Assembly (NCBI GenBank): GCA_016794785.1
Contig: JAEUHC010000011.1
Location: 124,001 to 188,000, forward strand
Length of the DNA stretch: 64,000 nucleotides
Reading direction: 5' to 3'
Source: Opitutaceae bacterium
Lineage (GTDB): Bacteria; Verrucomicrobiota; Verrucomicrobiia; Opitutales; Opitutaceae
The first letter of the stretch is position 1; every line of letters begins with the position of its first letter. The translations under genes were made by a program, and so were the position numbers. Below are positions 48,914-57,716 of the stretch, piece by piece. The notes beneath the pieces are model-generated. The model did no database searches and was not told the origin of the DNA. It saw nothing but the letters and a program-made list of their open reading frames with translations.

Positions 48914-49864
48914 TCAAGTTGGTCCGCAGCCGGCGCAACCGCCGGTCGCCGCACCGGCGAACAGGGTCTTCAACCACGCCGGCCATGACTCGACTTCACC
49001 ACGCGTGAGCAACGCGGTGGGCGTCCGGGCGATGATCTCATCAATCTCGTCCGGTGGGAGAAGCTGATGCTGCCGGATGAAATCGGTCATCGAGCCGGGG
49101 CGGGGCGTGGCGCCTCTCGCACCTTTGACCGGCTTGCGCCAGAGGCCGTCAATCGAGTGAAGGCGCGGCCGGGCACGGGCCTCGATGGTCACGATTCGGC
49201 GCAGCTCGTCGTGCGGGGCCTCGACCAGCTCCGCCGGCTTGGTCGCCGGGCAGAAATAGCAGGCGGATTTCGACGGCAGCGGCAGGCGTTCCTGCACGAT
49301 AATCGCCTTGCACGCCTCGCGATCGAGGCCCCATTCGATCAGCGGATACCAATAGTCGTAATCGCGATCCTCACGATCTCCGGCGTGATTGCGCCGTCGC
49401 AGGTCAGCCGGCCCGGCGTCGTAGCCGATCACTTTCCGCACGCGGCCACCGGCAGCCCAACACTCAATGGCCGGCCGCCATGTTCGGACGAAGGCATCCT
49501 GTGGCGCGACCTTCCACTTGAGGCTGCAACTTTTGAAACCGAACGCCAGCGACGGCAGCGTGGCGTTGGTCAGGAGATTTTCCTCCAGCGAATGATAGGG
49601 CGGGTAGTTTTTGAAATTCTTCGGCTCGTAGCGGACCACTTGAAGTGCCGGAAATCCGACCTGCGCCAGCCACGCGTCGATCACGGGGCGGTAGGCGTAG
49701 GTCGTGGCTTTTTCGCTCCCGGTATCGGCGAAGAGAATCAAGTCCGGCCGGATGCCACGCCGACGGAATTCAATCAGGAGCGCGGTCGAGTCAACACCCA
49801 TGCCGTAGGCGACGACGAGGGGCTGGCGGGCCGGCGAATCGAATGAAATTTCCTCCTGCTTCAT
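48914..49864 (-). CDS. PAPS-reductase-family (PP-loop ATP pyrophosphatase) protein
   Basis: A 316-residue protein. The PP-loop is visible as VAYGMGVDSTALL (about 18-30), then LILFADTGSEKATTY, and a later Cys pair in KSACYFCPATKP. This matches the phosphoadenosine phosphosulfate reductase superfamily proteins found on phages and conjugative elements, which are not sulfur-assimilation enzymes but modify nucleic acids or other unknown targets. A class B word lies 6 bases further from the ATG than in other genes. Confidence 0.85.
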   Translation of the reverse strand: MKQEEISFDSPARQPLVVAYGMGVDSTALLIEFRRRGIRPDLILFADTGSEKATTYAYRPVIDAWLAQVGFPALQVVRYEPKNFKNYPPYHSLEENLLTNATLPSLAFGFKSCSLKWKVAPQDAFVRTWRPAIECWAAGGRVRKVIGYDAGPADLRRRNHAGDREDRDYDYWYPLIEWGLDREACKAIIVQERLPLPSKSACYFCPATKPAELVEAPHDELRRIVTIEARARPRLHSIDGLWRKPVKGARGATPRPGSMTDFIRQHQLLPPDEIDEIIARTPTALLTRGEVESWPAWLKTLFAGAATGGCAGCGPT

Positions 49865-49870
49865 AGCTGG

Positions 49871-49881
49871 AGACAGATAAC
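49871..49881 (-). promoter_or_regulatory. Class B-like element (GTTATCTGTCT)
   Basis: GTTATC is 11 bases before the ATG at 49864 rather than 7, so a leader of about 4 bases is expected. Confidence 0.5.
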
Positions 49882-49936
49882 GCGCACTCGGTTCGCGCCG
49901 CCGTGCCCGCCGTGCCGAGTCTGCGGCCCTGTTTAA

Positions 49937-50848
49937 CTATCGGCATTCGATGAGTTCGCCGCGCTGATTGCGGACGCCCGTTTGCGTCAGGATGCCTTGA
50001 TCGATCGCGGCGATGATCGCCGGTCGACTGTGCTGACGCGCGTGGTCGTAGGGATTGTGATAGGTATCACGGTTTACCTCGTAGTCCCAATGGGGATAGG
50101 TCGGCAGACCGCTGGCGCAGAAAATGACGCCGGGTTCACGGCAACGGTCGTTGCGATAGCGCGGCTCGGGGCGCAGTGAGAGCCAACTATCGCCGTAGCG
50201 GTCGCCCGGATAGATGGCGTAAACCTTCACACCCTTGTGTTCCAGCAACAGCCATTCGTGCCACGTTTGCCCGTGGGGCAGGTCCCATCTCTGGCGGAGT
50301 TCGGCGAGCGAATAGGCTGCGTCGTCCTCCAGATCGCGGAGCAGGATGGGGTGACGACGTGCGACATTCGCCACGCGCACGCGTTCGCGCTCGCACAGCG
50401 GATTGAAGGATCTGCCGCTGCGATGCTCCGTTCGATCCGAGATGCCCCCATAGATGGCGCGAAAGCGCTTCACGTAAGGCCGGGCGCATTTTTTGCAGAT
50501 GTGACCGCTGATTTCGTAGGCGTGGTCGGGCTTCGGCAGGCGATCCACGAAGACGACATCGGAGCCAATCAGACTGCCTCCGCCGATGATCGGAACGCAC
50601 AGAAAGGGCCGGCGCTTGATCCAATAGATGCCGGGCAACCGGGTGGCGGTGCGTGCGAGTTCGTTCTTCACGAGGATGAATTCGCTGACGCCACTCGGCA
50701 TCACATCGTCGTCGCCGCAGAGCTGGCAGGTTTTGACGATGTCGTGGTAGCAATCGGAGCAGACGTTGTCGTGGCCCTCGGCCCAGTAGCTCTCGTCTGC
50801 CGGCACATTGCACCCGCAGCGGTCGCATTGGGTATGGTGGTCGTTCAT
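49937..50848 (-). CDS. Unknown protein with several zinc-ribbon-like Cys pairs
   Basis: A 303-residue protein with CDRCGC / CSDCYHD, CQLCGD and CKKCARPY clusters in the first half, suggesting two or three zinc ribbons; the rest is Tyr/Arg-rich. A GTTATCT word occurs about 60 bases upstream (50910-50920), too far for a leaderless start. No family recognised; a nucleic-acid or protein adaptor is possible. Confidence 0.6.
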   Translation of the reverse strand: MNDHHTQCDRCGCNVPADESYWAEGHDNVCSDCYHDIVKTCQLCGDDDVMPSGVSEFILVKNELARTATRLPGIYWIKRRPFLCVPIIGGGSLIGSDVVFVDRLPKPDHAYEISGHICKKCARPYVKRFRAIYGGISDRTEHRSGRSFNPLCERERVRVANVARRHPILLRDLEDDAAYSLAELRQRWDLPHGQTWHEWLLLEHKGVKVYAIYPGDRYGDSWLSLRPEPRYRNDRCREPGVIFCASGLPTYPHWDYEVNRDTYHNPYDHARQHSRPAIIAAIDQGILTQTGVRNQRGELIECR

Positions 50849-50993
50849 AAATGGATCGGTTGGCGAGCGCCCTATTCTCCTTTGCGAGGAAATGCCGGGG
50901 CGGCTCGCAGGGGAGATAACTTGGCCAACAGATGTGGTTATGATCGCCCGGTGTCGCCTCCGGTTTACAGAGGGCGAGGCTTCGAGCGTGGCT

Positions 50994-51335
50994 TCAATCT
51001 CCGGCGGTCTCCGCGACGAGACCGGCGTCAGCGTCGCCTACCCATAGCCAAGCTTGGACGTAGGCTCCGGGGGCGTCGCCTTTTGAAATGACAGCGGATT
51101 CGTCCACTTCGATCTCGCCGTCGCGCGCCAGCGACTCCGCTCCGCGTTGATAGGCGGCGAGGGCGCCCCGTCGTTCAGCTGATTCATGGGCGCCGCAGCG
51201 CCGGGCAATTTCCTCCAGAAAAGCGGCGGCCTGAGCGCGGTCGGAGTGAGCGTCCAGCAGCGTCTTCAAGGCCTGAATTTCGGCGATGGGGAGCAGGAGG
51301 TCGTGGGCGGGCAGGAACGCGATTTGGTTTTCCAC
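50994..51335 (-). CDS. Unknown acidic small protein (GTG start)
   Basis: A 113-residue protein starting at a GTG (VENQIAFLPAHD...). The first half is helical (IAEIQALKTLLDAHSDRAQAAAFLEEIARRC) and the C-terminus acidic. Start chosen because a class B element directly abuts the GTG; the longer frame upstream is antisense-like sequence over the neighbouring gene. Unknown function. Confidence 0.6.
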   Translation of the reverse strand: MENQIAFLPAHDLLLPIAEIQALKTLLDAHSDRAQAAAFLEEIARRCGAHESAERRGALAAYQRGAESLARDGEIEVDESAVISKGDAPGAYVQAWLWVGDADAGLVAETAGD

Positions 51336-51348
51336 GCTGGCAGATAAA
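51336..51348 (-). promoter_or_regulatory. Class B element (TTTATCTGCCAGC)
   Basis: Directly abuts the GTG at 51335. Confidence 0.65.
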
Positions 51349-51382
51349 GCCCGCCGGGCAGCGGACGGCGGGCTGGGTGAAG

Positions 51383-52132
51383 TTACCGCGGCAGTCGCTT
51401 GGCGATTTCCGCGAGCTTCTTCGCGGCGAGGGCGGTCGTGGCGCTTTGGAGGCCGCGATGTTCCAACTGCTCGAACTGAGGATGCGCGGTGATGGGCGAG
51501 ACACCGGTGACACCCGTGGCGTCGAACGCGCCGACGAGGCCCGCAATCATTTCGTTCCACTCGCCGACCTCTTTCGCGAGGGCGGGGAGGTCGCGTTTCT
51601 CCCAATACTCGCCCTCGTCGTTGACGCTGGCGATCAAGCCGAGTTCGCGCCCCTTGTCCAACATCGCGGTCACCGTTAGGTGACACTGAAGGAAGTGAGG
51701 CATGGAAACCGTGGAGGCATACTGGGTCTTGCAGAAACTGTGTCCGGCCCACGGCGCGAACGCGGTCTTGATGCCCTTGCCCTCGTGAAACACGGACTCG
51801 GGGAAACGGCCGATGAAAATATTGGCCTCCTCGCAACCTTCCCCCGGCCACGTCGAAAACCCGACGAGCTCCAACGGTGGAACGCGCAGCCAGCATTCGC
51901 GCCCGGAGCCGCGGTTGAGGACGAGGCTGCCCTCGGATTGAATCATCGACCACCGCAACGGATGCTCGCGGTCGTCGTGGATCTTTTTGATGTCGGAGCC
52001 CCGCAGGTGGACGATCTCTCCAACGGTGTCGAAGGGAAGGTCGAGGCAGGCGGAGCGCAGCTCGTGCAACTTGGCGAGAACCGTCGAGGTGCTGAGCGAA
52101 TTTTCGAGTGTCCAGTGAATGGTAAGTCCCAT
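51383..52132 (-). CDS. Unknown conserved-looking protein
   Basis: A 249-residue soluble protein with two alpha/beta parts; a Gly/Trp-rich element (GFSTWPGEGCEEANIFIGRFP) stands out in the middle and the C-terminus is helical with Lys. It starts with a class B element touching its ATG. I recognise no family. Confidence 0.65.
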   Translation of the reverse strand: MGLTIHWTLENSLSTSTVLAKLHELRSACLDLPFDTVGEIVHLRGSDIKKIHDDREHPLRWSMIQSEGSLVLNRGSGRECWLRVPPLELVGFSTWPGEGCEEANIFIGRFPESVFHEGKGIKTAFAPWAGHSFCKTQYASTVSMPHFLQCHLTVTAMLDKGRELGLIASVNDEGEYWEKRDLPALAKEVGEWNEMIAGLVGAFDATGVTGVSPITAHPQFEQLEHRGLQSATTALAAKKLAEIAKRLPR

Positions 52133-52145
52133 GCCCGCAGATAAC
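52133..52145 (-). promoter_or_regulatory. Class B element (GTTATCTGCGGGC, consensus copy)
   Basis: Perfect consensus copy directly abutting the ATG at 52132. Confidence 0.75.
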
Positions 52146-52177
52146 GGGCGCGCGGCGCGGCTTTTGGCCGGGACGAC

Positions 52178-53122
52178 TCAGGCCGCGCGAGGGCGGGACC
52201 GGCGGGCACGCTTCGCGGCGGGGCCGATGACCGGGGCGATGACTTCATCGGAGTCGCCGTCATCGGTGTCGTGGTAACAAAACGTCGCCGTCCATTCGAG
52301 TGACGGAAACAATTGCTCGGCGTCCGGACCGATGGTGTAGCTCACCGCGAAACTCTCCACCTCGTCGTCGCTGGTTTCCAAGGCCGGGCTCTTCACGAAC
52401 GTCTCGTAGAATGCGAGTGCCAGTTCCGGCATACTATCCGCCGGGCCAAGTGGTTTTCCCTCAAAGGAGTGGACGCAGAGCACGGCGTTGCACGCGGTAA
52501 GCAGGGCCGCTTGCTGAGATTCATCGAGCACGACGACGGCCCCGTCGATCGCGTGGAAGGTGAGGGTCTGCGACCAGCAATAGCCCTCGGAGTCGAAGTC
52601 CAGTTCGGCCTCAATCGAACCCACGCCCAATAAATTGACGGCGGCGAGCAGGGCGGTGAAGAGATCGGGATGATTGGCTTTGGCGGTGTGCGGTTCGCCG
52701 TGCGAAGTAGTGTTGTAGCACACCTCGTGGCGGACGGCGCGCTCGGCGATGTCCACGGCGACACTGCCTCGGCCGCCCTCGTTGTTATACCAGTCGCCGA
52801 GGTGGGAATTGATGTGGTCGTCGAAGTGTTTCTCGACGAGCGCTGCCAGAAGTTTTTCTCCCTTGTCCGCGTGCGGTGGCAACTCGACCTTGTATTCCGG
52901 GTAAAGGAGATGGTGGCGCGCGAGGGCGAGCAGCCACTGCTCGGTCACGGCCTCGTCGCTGGGCAGGCGTTTCTTGACGTAGGTGAACTCCACGTGGTCA
53001 ACGGCGCCGCTGTCGCCGCCGCCGCTGAAACTCAGCTCGGCCCGCCGGACGCCGAGTGTGGCGAGGAAATCAATGAGGAAGGCGGCGGAGTATTCTTCGG
53101 CTGAAAAGCTGGTTGTGGTCAT
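52178..53122 (-). CDS. DUF6878-like protein, paralogue A
   Basis: A 314-residue acidic protein, tandem paralogue of the next gene upstream on the operon strand. Both share FLIDFLA(T/S)LGV, ELSFSG.GD.GAV, HHLLYPEY, and a NNEGGRGSVAVDIAER-type motif of the DUF6878 type, plus a repeated C-terminal domain (ELALAFYETFVKSPAL...) and a basic tail KRARRSR. Start set by the class B element at the ATG. Function unknown. Confidence 0.65.
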   Translation of the reverse strand: MTTTSFSAEEYSAAFLIDFLATLGVRRAELSFSGGGDSGAVDHVEFTYVKKRLPSDEAVTEQWLLALARHHLLYPEYKVELPPHADKGEKLLAALVEKHFDDHINSHLGDWYNNEGGRGSVAVDIAERAVRHEVCYNTTSHGEPHTAKANHPDLFTALLAAVNLLGVGSIEAELDFDSEGYCWSQTLTFHAIDGAVVVLDESQQAALLTACNAVLCVHSFEGKPLGPADSMPELALAFYETFVKSPALETSDDEVESFAVSYTIGPDAEQLFPSLEWTATFCYHDTDDGDSDEVIAPVIGPAAKRARRSRPRAA

Positions 53123-53135
53123 GACCGCAGATAAT
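53123..53135 (-). promoter_or_regulatory. Class B element (ATTATCTGCGGTC)
   Basis: Directly abuts the ATG at 53122. Confidence 0.65.
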
Positions 53136-53167
53136 CGCGCCGCCGACTCTCCGCAGATTTTCAAGGT

Positions 53168-54109
53168 TTACGCGGCGCGATGCCTCGCGCGACGGGAGCG
53201 TTTGGCTGCCGGCGCAATGACCGGGGCAGCAAGTTCGTCGGATTCACCGTCCTCGGTCGTAAGGTAGTAAAACGTGGCCGTCCATTCGAGCACGGGTGTG
53301 CCCGAATTCATTCCCAGGGCGAGCGTCACATTGTAACTTTCCACTTCGCCATCCTCGCCGAAGGCCAACGCCGCCTTCTCCACGAAGGCTTCGTGCAGCC
53401 AGAGCGTGAATTCCTCGATGCTGCTCGCCGCCAGCGGTGCGTGGCGTTTGCCCGGATGAGTGCTGGCGGCGGCGTGACACGCGTCGAGGAATGCCGCCTG
53501 CGTTGGGTCGTCGAGGGTCACCGTCGTGCCGTCCGCCGCCCGGAAGGTGAAATTTTGCGACCAGCAATGCGCGTCGTCATCGAAGTCGAGTTCGGCCTCG
53601 ATGCGGGCGATGCCATAAGTGGCGGCGACGCCGAGGAGCGCGCGAAAAAGCGCCCGCCTTCTCACCCTGCCGGAATGAGGTTCGCCGGCGGTCGTGGTGT
53701 TGTAGGTGACCCGGTGACTGATGAGCCGGCCCGCGATGTCCAGCCCGACACTGCCGCTGCCGCCGTCGCCGTTCACCCAGTCGCCGAGATTTGAGCTGAG
53801 GTGGTCGTCGAAATATTTTTCGACCGCCGCGGCAAGGAAGCGCTCGCCTTTCTCGCCATGCGTCGGCCCTTCTGCGGAATATTCCGGGTAGAGCAAGTGA
53901 TGCCGGGCGAGCGCGAGTCGCCATTGTTCGCCGACCTGTTCCTCGCTGGGTTGACGGTCTTGGCGATAAGCGAAGGTCACGTCGTTCACGGCGCCGTCGT
54001 CGCCGCTGCCGCTGAAACTCAGATCGGCGCGCGTGACGCCGAGCGAAGCGAGGAAATCAATGAGGAACGCCGCGGCGTATTCCTGTGCGGTGTAGTCGGG
54101 GGGATTCAC
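53168..54109 (-). CDS. DUF6878-like protein, paralogue B
   Basis: A 313-residue protein (GTG start at 54109) that aligns by eye with paralogue A along its whole length, with the same motifs and basic C-terminus (KRSRRARH). Unlike A it has no class B element; it follows the DUF6915-like gene by 12 bases and is likely co-transcribed with it. Identity between the two looks around half, so the duplication is not recent. Confidence 0.65.
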   Translation of the reverse strand: MNPPDYTAQEYAAAFLIDFLASLGVTRADLSFSGSGDDGAVNDVTFAYRQDRQPSEEQVGEQWRLALARHHLLYPEYSAEGPTHGEKGERFLAAAVEKYFDDHLSSNLGDWVNGDGGSGSVGLDIAGRLISHRVTYNTTTAGEPHSGRVRRRALFRALLGVAATYGIARIEAELDFDDDAHCWSQNFTFRAADGTTVTLDDPTQAAFLDACHAAASTHPGKRHAPLAASSIEEFTLWLHEAFVEKAALAFGEDGEVESYNVTLALGMNSGTPVLEWTATFYYLTTEDGESDELAAPVIAPAAKRSRRARHRAA

Positions 54110-54121
54110 GGGAAGAAAGAG

Positions 54122-54493
54122 TCAACGCGGCATGAGTTCGGCGTAGATTTCCTCGGTCGGGGTATCGACCTGGCGCACGTGCATCCACGGTTCGGCGCGA
54201 ATGGCGCGGAGCCAATCGAGTGCGGCGGGAATCCGCCCGTTGAAATCCTCGCGCACGTGTTGCTCGCCGAGCAGGCGCACCGGGATGGGTTGGCCCGCGC
54301 TGTTGAGGAGGGTGACCCCGAAAATTTGCTCGGCGAGGAAAATGCCCTCGCTGTGATGACGCAGCGCGCGATGCCGGAAATCGGCGGCGATGACCTTGGT
54401 CGCGTCGAACCAGTTGTGGAGCGGGAGGTAGTCCTCGGGTTTCCCGCCGAAGCGACGTGCCGAGGAGACCGCGTGAATGTAGGAGTGAGCCAT
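54122..54493 (-). CDS. DUF6915-like protein
   Basis: A 123-residue protein starting MAHSYIHAVSSARRFGG, with PLHNWFDATKVIAADFRHRALRHHSEGIF following. This N-terminus and the His-rich helix match the DUF6915 family that occurs in mobile elements and phages (His-rich, possibly metal binding). The ATG follows a class B element, which fixes the start against the longer frame. Function unknown. Confidence 0.75.
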   Translation of the reverse strand: MAHSYIHAVSSARRFGGKPEDYLPLHNWFDATKVIAADFRHRALRHHSEGIFLAEQIFGVTLLNSAGQPIPVRLLGEQHVREDFNGRIPAALDWLRAIRAEPWMHVRQVDTPTEEIYAELMPR

Positions 54494-54506
54494 GTCCGCA
54501 GATAAC
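54494..54506 (-). promoter_or_regulatory. Class B element (GTTATCTGCGGAC)
   Basis: Directly abuts the ATG at 54493. Confidence 0.7.
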
Positions 54507-54531
54507 GGATGCGTGTGCGCCTCCGGACCGG

Positions 54532-55674
54532 TCAAGACGCCTGAAACGCTTCGATCGCGTAGGGATCGCCGCTGACGAGCTTCGTGAGTTTTTCGAGCAA
54601 CGGGCTCTCGCGCATCACGAGCTTGGTCGCCTGCACAAGGGCGAGCGACCGCGCGAGAAAGATGGCGAACTCCGCGTGGCCGGCGATGCCTGCGACGGCA
54701 TGCAGGCGCAGCGCGTAGTTCAACGCGCTGTGAGTGAGCACGGGCTTCTCGATACACATATTTACCACGGAGCCGCACAGCAGCGAAAGCCGGTCGATCT
54801 CCTTGGGGATTTCCGCATCCCTCGGCCGCGCGAGCACGTCGGCCGCGTCGGGAATCTTGTCGGCGTGGCTCAGAAACCCCACGAAGTCCGTGCCCGCTTT
54901 TTCGCCGACGTGCCCGCAGATGAGTGCGAGCCGCAGGCCGGGGTCGTCCGGGCTCAGTGCCTCGATTTCTCGCAAGTCCGCGCCGACGCGTGCCCATGTC
55001 GCGGGGCAACCGAAGGTGAGGGCGGCGCGGTCGCTCGGGTCAAAATTATTGAAGTGCGGCGCAAAGGCCGGGACGCCAAAGAACGCGGCGACGCGCGCAT
55101 CGCAGCCGTGGGTGAGTGCCCACGCGTTCCACACGGCGAGGTCGGCCCGGATGTTGATCCACTGAAAGCGCCGCCGCATGGCGAGGTGCATGTCGCGGCC
55201 GGCGGAGAGTGCGCTGCCGGGATTGCCGTCGGCGATGATGAATACGTTGTCACGGAGCGTGAGTTGCCCGACCGCGCGCTCGGCCATGAGGCGGTAGAGC
55301 GTCGGCATGACGGACAGGTCGGCGGCGGCGTTGAGTTCGTTCAGGTAAAGCCAGACGGGACCGCCGTCAGGAGCGTGCTCATTGGAGAGCGCGGCCATCT
55401 GCGCCATCGGCGCGAAGCCGGTCACGGTGCGACCGCTCGGGTCCGCGTAGGTGTGCGGCAGGCCCGCGAGGTCGAGGCGATCAAGCAGGCTCGCAACCAA
55501 CACAAGCAAGTCCGCGCCCGCCTCGCGCGCGAGCGTGGTGATGACTTCGGTTTTGCCGACGCCGGGCGTGGAGAGAAGAAAAACGCTGCGCCGTTTGGCG
55601 GCGGCGAGACGGAGGACGGGCGGAAGTTCGCGCAGCGTGAGCGCCGCGCCGGTGTCGATAGATTTGGAGGCCAT
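54532..55674 (-). CDS. MoxR-type AAA+ ATPase
   Basis: A 380-residue AAA+ ATPase with Walker A STPGVGKT (35-42) and a Walker B-like VWLYLNELNAA (about 106-116) where Asp is replaced by Asn-Glu order, followed by sensor elements (IADGN). It resembles the MoxR/CobS-like chaperone ATPases that pair with VWA proteins; the partner gene lies directly upstream (55690-56883). Class B element abuts its ATG. Confidence 0.8.
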   Translation of the reverse strand: MASKSIDTGAALTLRELPPVLRLAAAKRRSVFLLSTPGVGKTEVITTLAREAGADLLVLVASLLDRLDLAGLPHTYADPSGRTVTGFAPMAQMAALSNEHAPDGGPVWLYLNELNAAADLSVMPTLYRLMAERAVGQLTLRDNVFIIADGNPGSALSAGRDMHLAMRRRFQWINIRADLAVWNAWALTHGCDARVAAFFGVPAFAPHFNNFDPSDRAALTFGCPATWARVGADLREIEALSPDDPGLRLALICGHVGEKAGTDFVGFLSHADKIPDAADVLARPRDAEIPKEIDRLSLLCGSVVNMCIEKPVLTHSALNYALRLHAVAGIAGHAEFAIFLARSLALVQATKLVMRESPLLEKLTKLVSGDPYAIEAFQAS

Positions 55675-55687
55675 GCCCGCAGATAAC
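55675..55687 (-). promoter_or_regulatory. Class B element (GTTATCTGCGGGC, consensus copy)
   Basis: Perfect consensus copy directly abutting the ATG at 55674. Confidence 0.75.
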
Positions 55688-55689
55688 GC

Positions 55690-56883
55690 TCAGGTCCGCG
55701 CGGCGAAGGCGTGCGCCGGGACGGCGATTTTTTCACCGAACGGAACGGGCAAGGCCGCGATTTCTTTTTCCGTCTCGCCATACACCGCCCAAATCACGGG
55801 AAACTCCGGCGCACTGGCGGGCATGGTTCCAAACGTGTCCGTGAAAATCACGAGACTGTGCGGGGGCGTGCTTTCGGAGAGGTGCGAGAACAACGGCACG
55901 AACGAGGTGCCGCCGCCACCGGACAGCGTTTCCGGCGCCGCCTGAATCCATTCGTCGCCGAGCACGCCGTCATCGCCCTGCAACCAACGGACGCGCCCGC
56001 CGCACGCGCGGATGATGCCGTCAATTTCGCGCACGGCGCTGGCGAGATTTTCCGGGGAAATCGAGCCGGAAGTATCGACATAGACGGCGCAGTCGCAGCC
56101 GTGGAAAACTTCCCGCGGCAGGTAAAGCCCCAGCGCGCACCCGCGCCGGTGCGGGCGCGACCAATCCGTGCGCGCTCGTCCGAACGCCTCGTGCAACGCC
56201 AGCCGCAGTTTCTCCTGCCACGGCACAGTGGAGCCGCGACTCATTTCGGCGGCGCGCTCAGCGCCGCGTGAGGCGCGCCCCTGGGCTTGCGCGTAGAGCT
56301 GCGCGGCGACGACGCGCGTCTGCCAGACTCGCATCCGCCCGGCCGGATCTTCGGCCTCTGCGGAGCGCGATGGGCTCTCATCGCCGGTGACACCCGCGGG
56401 GCCGCTGGGCATCACATCCGTCATCGGCAGTTTTAGTTTCGCCAGCGTGCGGTGCGATTTGCGGACTAACTCACCATACACTTCTTCGTAGGACTTGCCG
56501 GCGAACCGGTCGTCGATGAGCGCGGTCTTGGGCAACCAGCGGGGATTGTCGTCACGGAGGATGAGATTGATGACGAAATCGTGGGCGAGGTTGGACAGCA
56601 CCGGATCGTGGCCCCGGCCGCGCCAGAAAATTCCGAGCGCGGGATGCAGCGCCTCGTGGGCCAGGATGAAGGCGCGTTGCTCCACGCCCTCCAGTGCGGC
56701 GAAAAATTCTGGATTCAGAAACACGCGGTCACACGCATCCACGGCGGCGGTCGGCACGCGGTCCGTGAGGATGGGTTTTAGGTGAGCGAGCAACGAACCG
56801 TAGAACGGATAGCGCGCGAGCAAGAGCAGGCGGGCCGCGCGGAACATCTGTTCGACGGCATGGAGGGAAACGGTGGGATTCAT
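55690..56883 (-). CDS. DUF2201-type metallopeptidase-like / VWA-like protein
   Basis: A 397-residue protein. The N-terminal half contains a zinc peptidase motif HEALH (76-80), as in the DUF2201 putative metallopeptidase family. The C-terminal half looks like a VWA domain with a MIDAS-type DTSGS and later FTDTFG. The family normally teams with a MoxR ATPase, as here. The start at 56883 overlaps the stop of the upstream gene (ATGA) and is preceded by a class B element lying inside that gene's last codons. Confidence 0.8.
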   Translation of the reverse strand: MNPTVSLHAVEQMFRAARLLLLARYPFYGSLLAHLKPILTDRVPTAAVDACDRVFLNPEFFAALEGVEQRAFILAHEALHPALGIFWRGRGHDPVLSNLAHDFVINLILRDDNPRWLPKTALIDDRFAGKSYEEVYGELVRKSHRTLAKLKLPMTDVMPSGPAGVTGDESPSRSAEAEDPAGRMRVWQTRVVAAQLYAQAQGRASRGAERAAEMSRGSTVPWQEKLRLALHEAFGRARTDWSRPHRRGCALGLYLPREVFHGCDCAVYVDTSGSISPENLASAVREIDGIIRACGGRVRWLQGDDGVLGDEWIQAAPETLSGGGGTSFVPLFSHLSESTPPHSLVIFTDTFGTMPASAPEFPVIWAVYGETEKEIAALPVPFGEKIAVPAHAFAART

Positions 56884-57254
56884 GCCTCGCAGATAACGGC
56901 CGTGTCGGCTCGGGCGCCCGTCGCGAGCACAGGCATCCGCGCATGAACGGCACAAAGCCGGACCAACTCGGTAGCGAGTTGCGCGTAGTCTTCCGCCGTG
57001 CCCTGTTCCTCGGCGTGCCGGTAGCTCGGATAGCTCCCGCCGCTTTCGAGGTGTTCGCGGCACAGGCCCCGCGCACCCGTCCAATCGAGTGTGCGCCGGT
57101 GCAGGGCGCGAATGCTTCGCAGTCGGTTCACCGAATCGAGCACGTCACCGTAGGGAATTGCGCCGAGACGGAAGAACGCGATGTCGCGGGCGAGATAGTG
57201 GCGCGTGAATTCGACGACAGTGATAGGAGCAGTCGGTGCCGGAAAGTTGGTCAT
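56880..57254 (-). CDS. Unknown helical protein
   Basis: A 124-residue soluble helical protein with Cys/His near the C-terminus. It starts directly after a class B element and overlaps the metallopeptidase/VWA gene. Unknown function. Confidence 0.6.
   Translation of the reverse strand: MTNFPAPTAPITVVEFTRHYLARDIAFFRLGAIPYGDVLDSVNRLRSIRALHRRTLDWTGARGLCREHLESGGSYPSYRHAEEQGTAEDYAQLATELVRLCAVHARMPVLATGARADTAVICEA
56884..56897 (-). promoter_or_regulatory. Class B element (GTTATCTGCGAGGC)
   Basis: Abuts the ATG at 56883; overlaps the final codons of the upstream gene. Confidence 0.65.
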
Positions 57255-57267
57255 GCCGGCAGATAAC
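57255..57267 (-). promoter_or_regulatory. Class B element (GTTATCTGCCGGC)
   Basis: Directly abuts the ATG at 57254. Confidence 0.7.
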
Positions 57268-57287
57268 CGGTGGCCCGCTTGCGCCGT

Positions 57288-57716
57288 TTATGCGACGGGC
57301 GGGCAGCTCACCGCCGCGGCCTCGTTCATCGCCACGCGCATCGCGTTCACCACTCCGGAAAAATCGCGGCCGATGTCATACCAGAGCGCCCACCGATTGC
57401 CGAGGCCCGTGTAGTCCTGCCGTGATCGGCAACCGCGAAACATAAACGCTCGCCCGCGGCCGAAGTCGATTTCGGCGTTGAGCGACACGTAGAGATGATC
57501 GGCGTGCAGCGTCACGTCACCGGAGCCGGCGATGCCGCCGCTATTTACCCGCAGATCGAACTGCGAGGGGCCGAGTGTCAGTTCGGTGGCAAACCGGGCG
57601 GCGAGCCGGCGAGTCTCGCGGAGAAAGTGTGCCTTGTTTTCCTCGTGATAGGAGAGCTGGGCGTTGGCGACAAAGCGGGCGAGGGCGGAGATTTCTGCGG
57701 AGGTGATTGGTTTCAT
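57288..57716 (-). CDS. Unknown protein (helix plus beta domain)
   Basis: A 142-residue protein starting MKPITSAEISAL. N-terminal helices are followed by a beta-rich part (HADHLYVSLNAEIDF, GRAFMFRGCRSRQDY). Class B element abuts the ATG; the longer frame upstream covers another gene's antisense and is rejected. No family recognised. Confidence 0.6.
   Translation of the reverse strand: MKPITSAEISALARFVANAQLSYHEENKAHFLRETRRLAARFATELTLGPSQFDLRVNSGGIAGSGDVTLHADHLYVSLNAEIDFGRGRAFMFRGCRSRQDYTGLGNRWALWYDIGRDFSGVVNAMRVAMNEAAAVSCPPVA

Noticed and set aside
51383..52132. DUF932 (plasmid-type) identity for this gene
   Set aside because: Considered because of length and context, but no DUF932 motif could be pointed to; left as unknown.
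54457..55686. Plus-strand open frame of 409 codons
   Set aside because: Antisense to the MoxR ATPase; composition of a shadow frame, and no start element.
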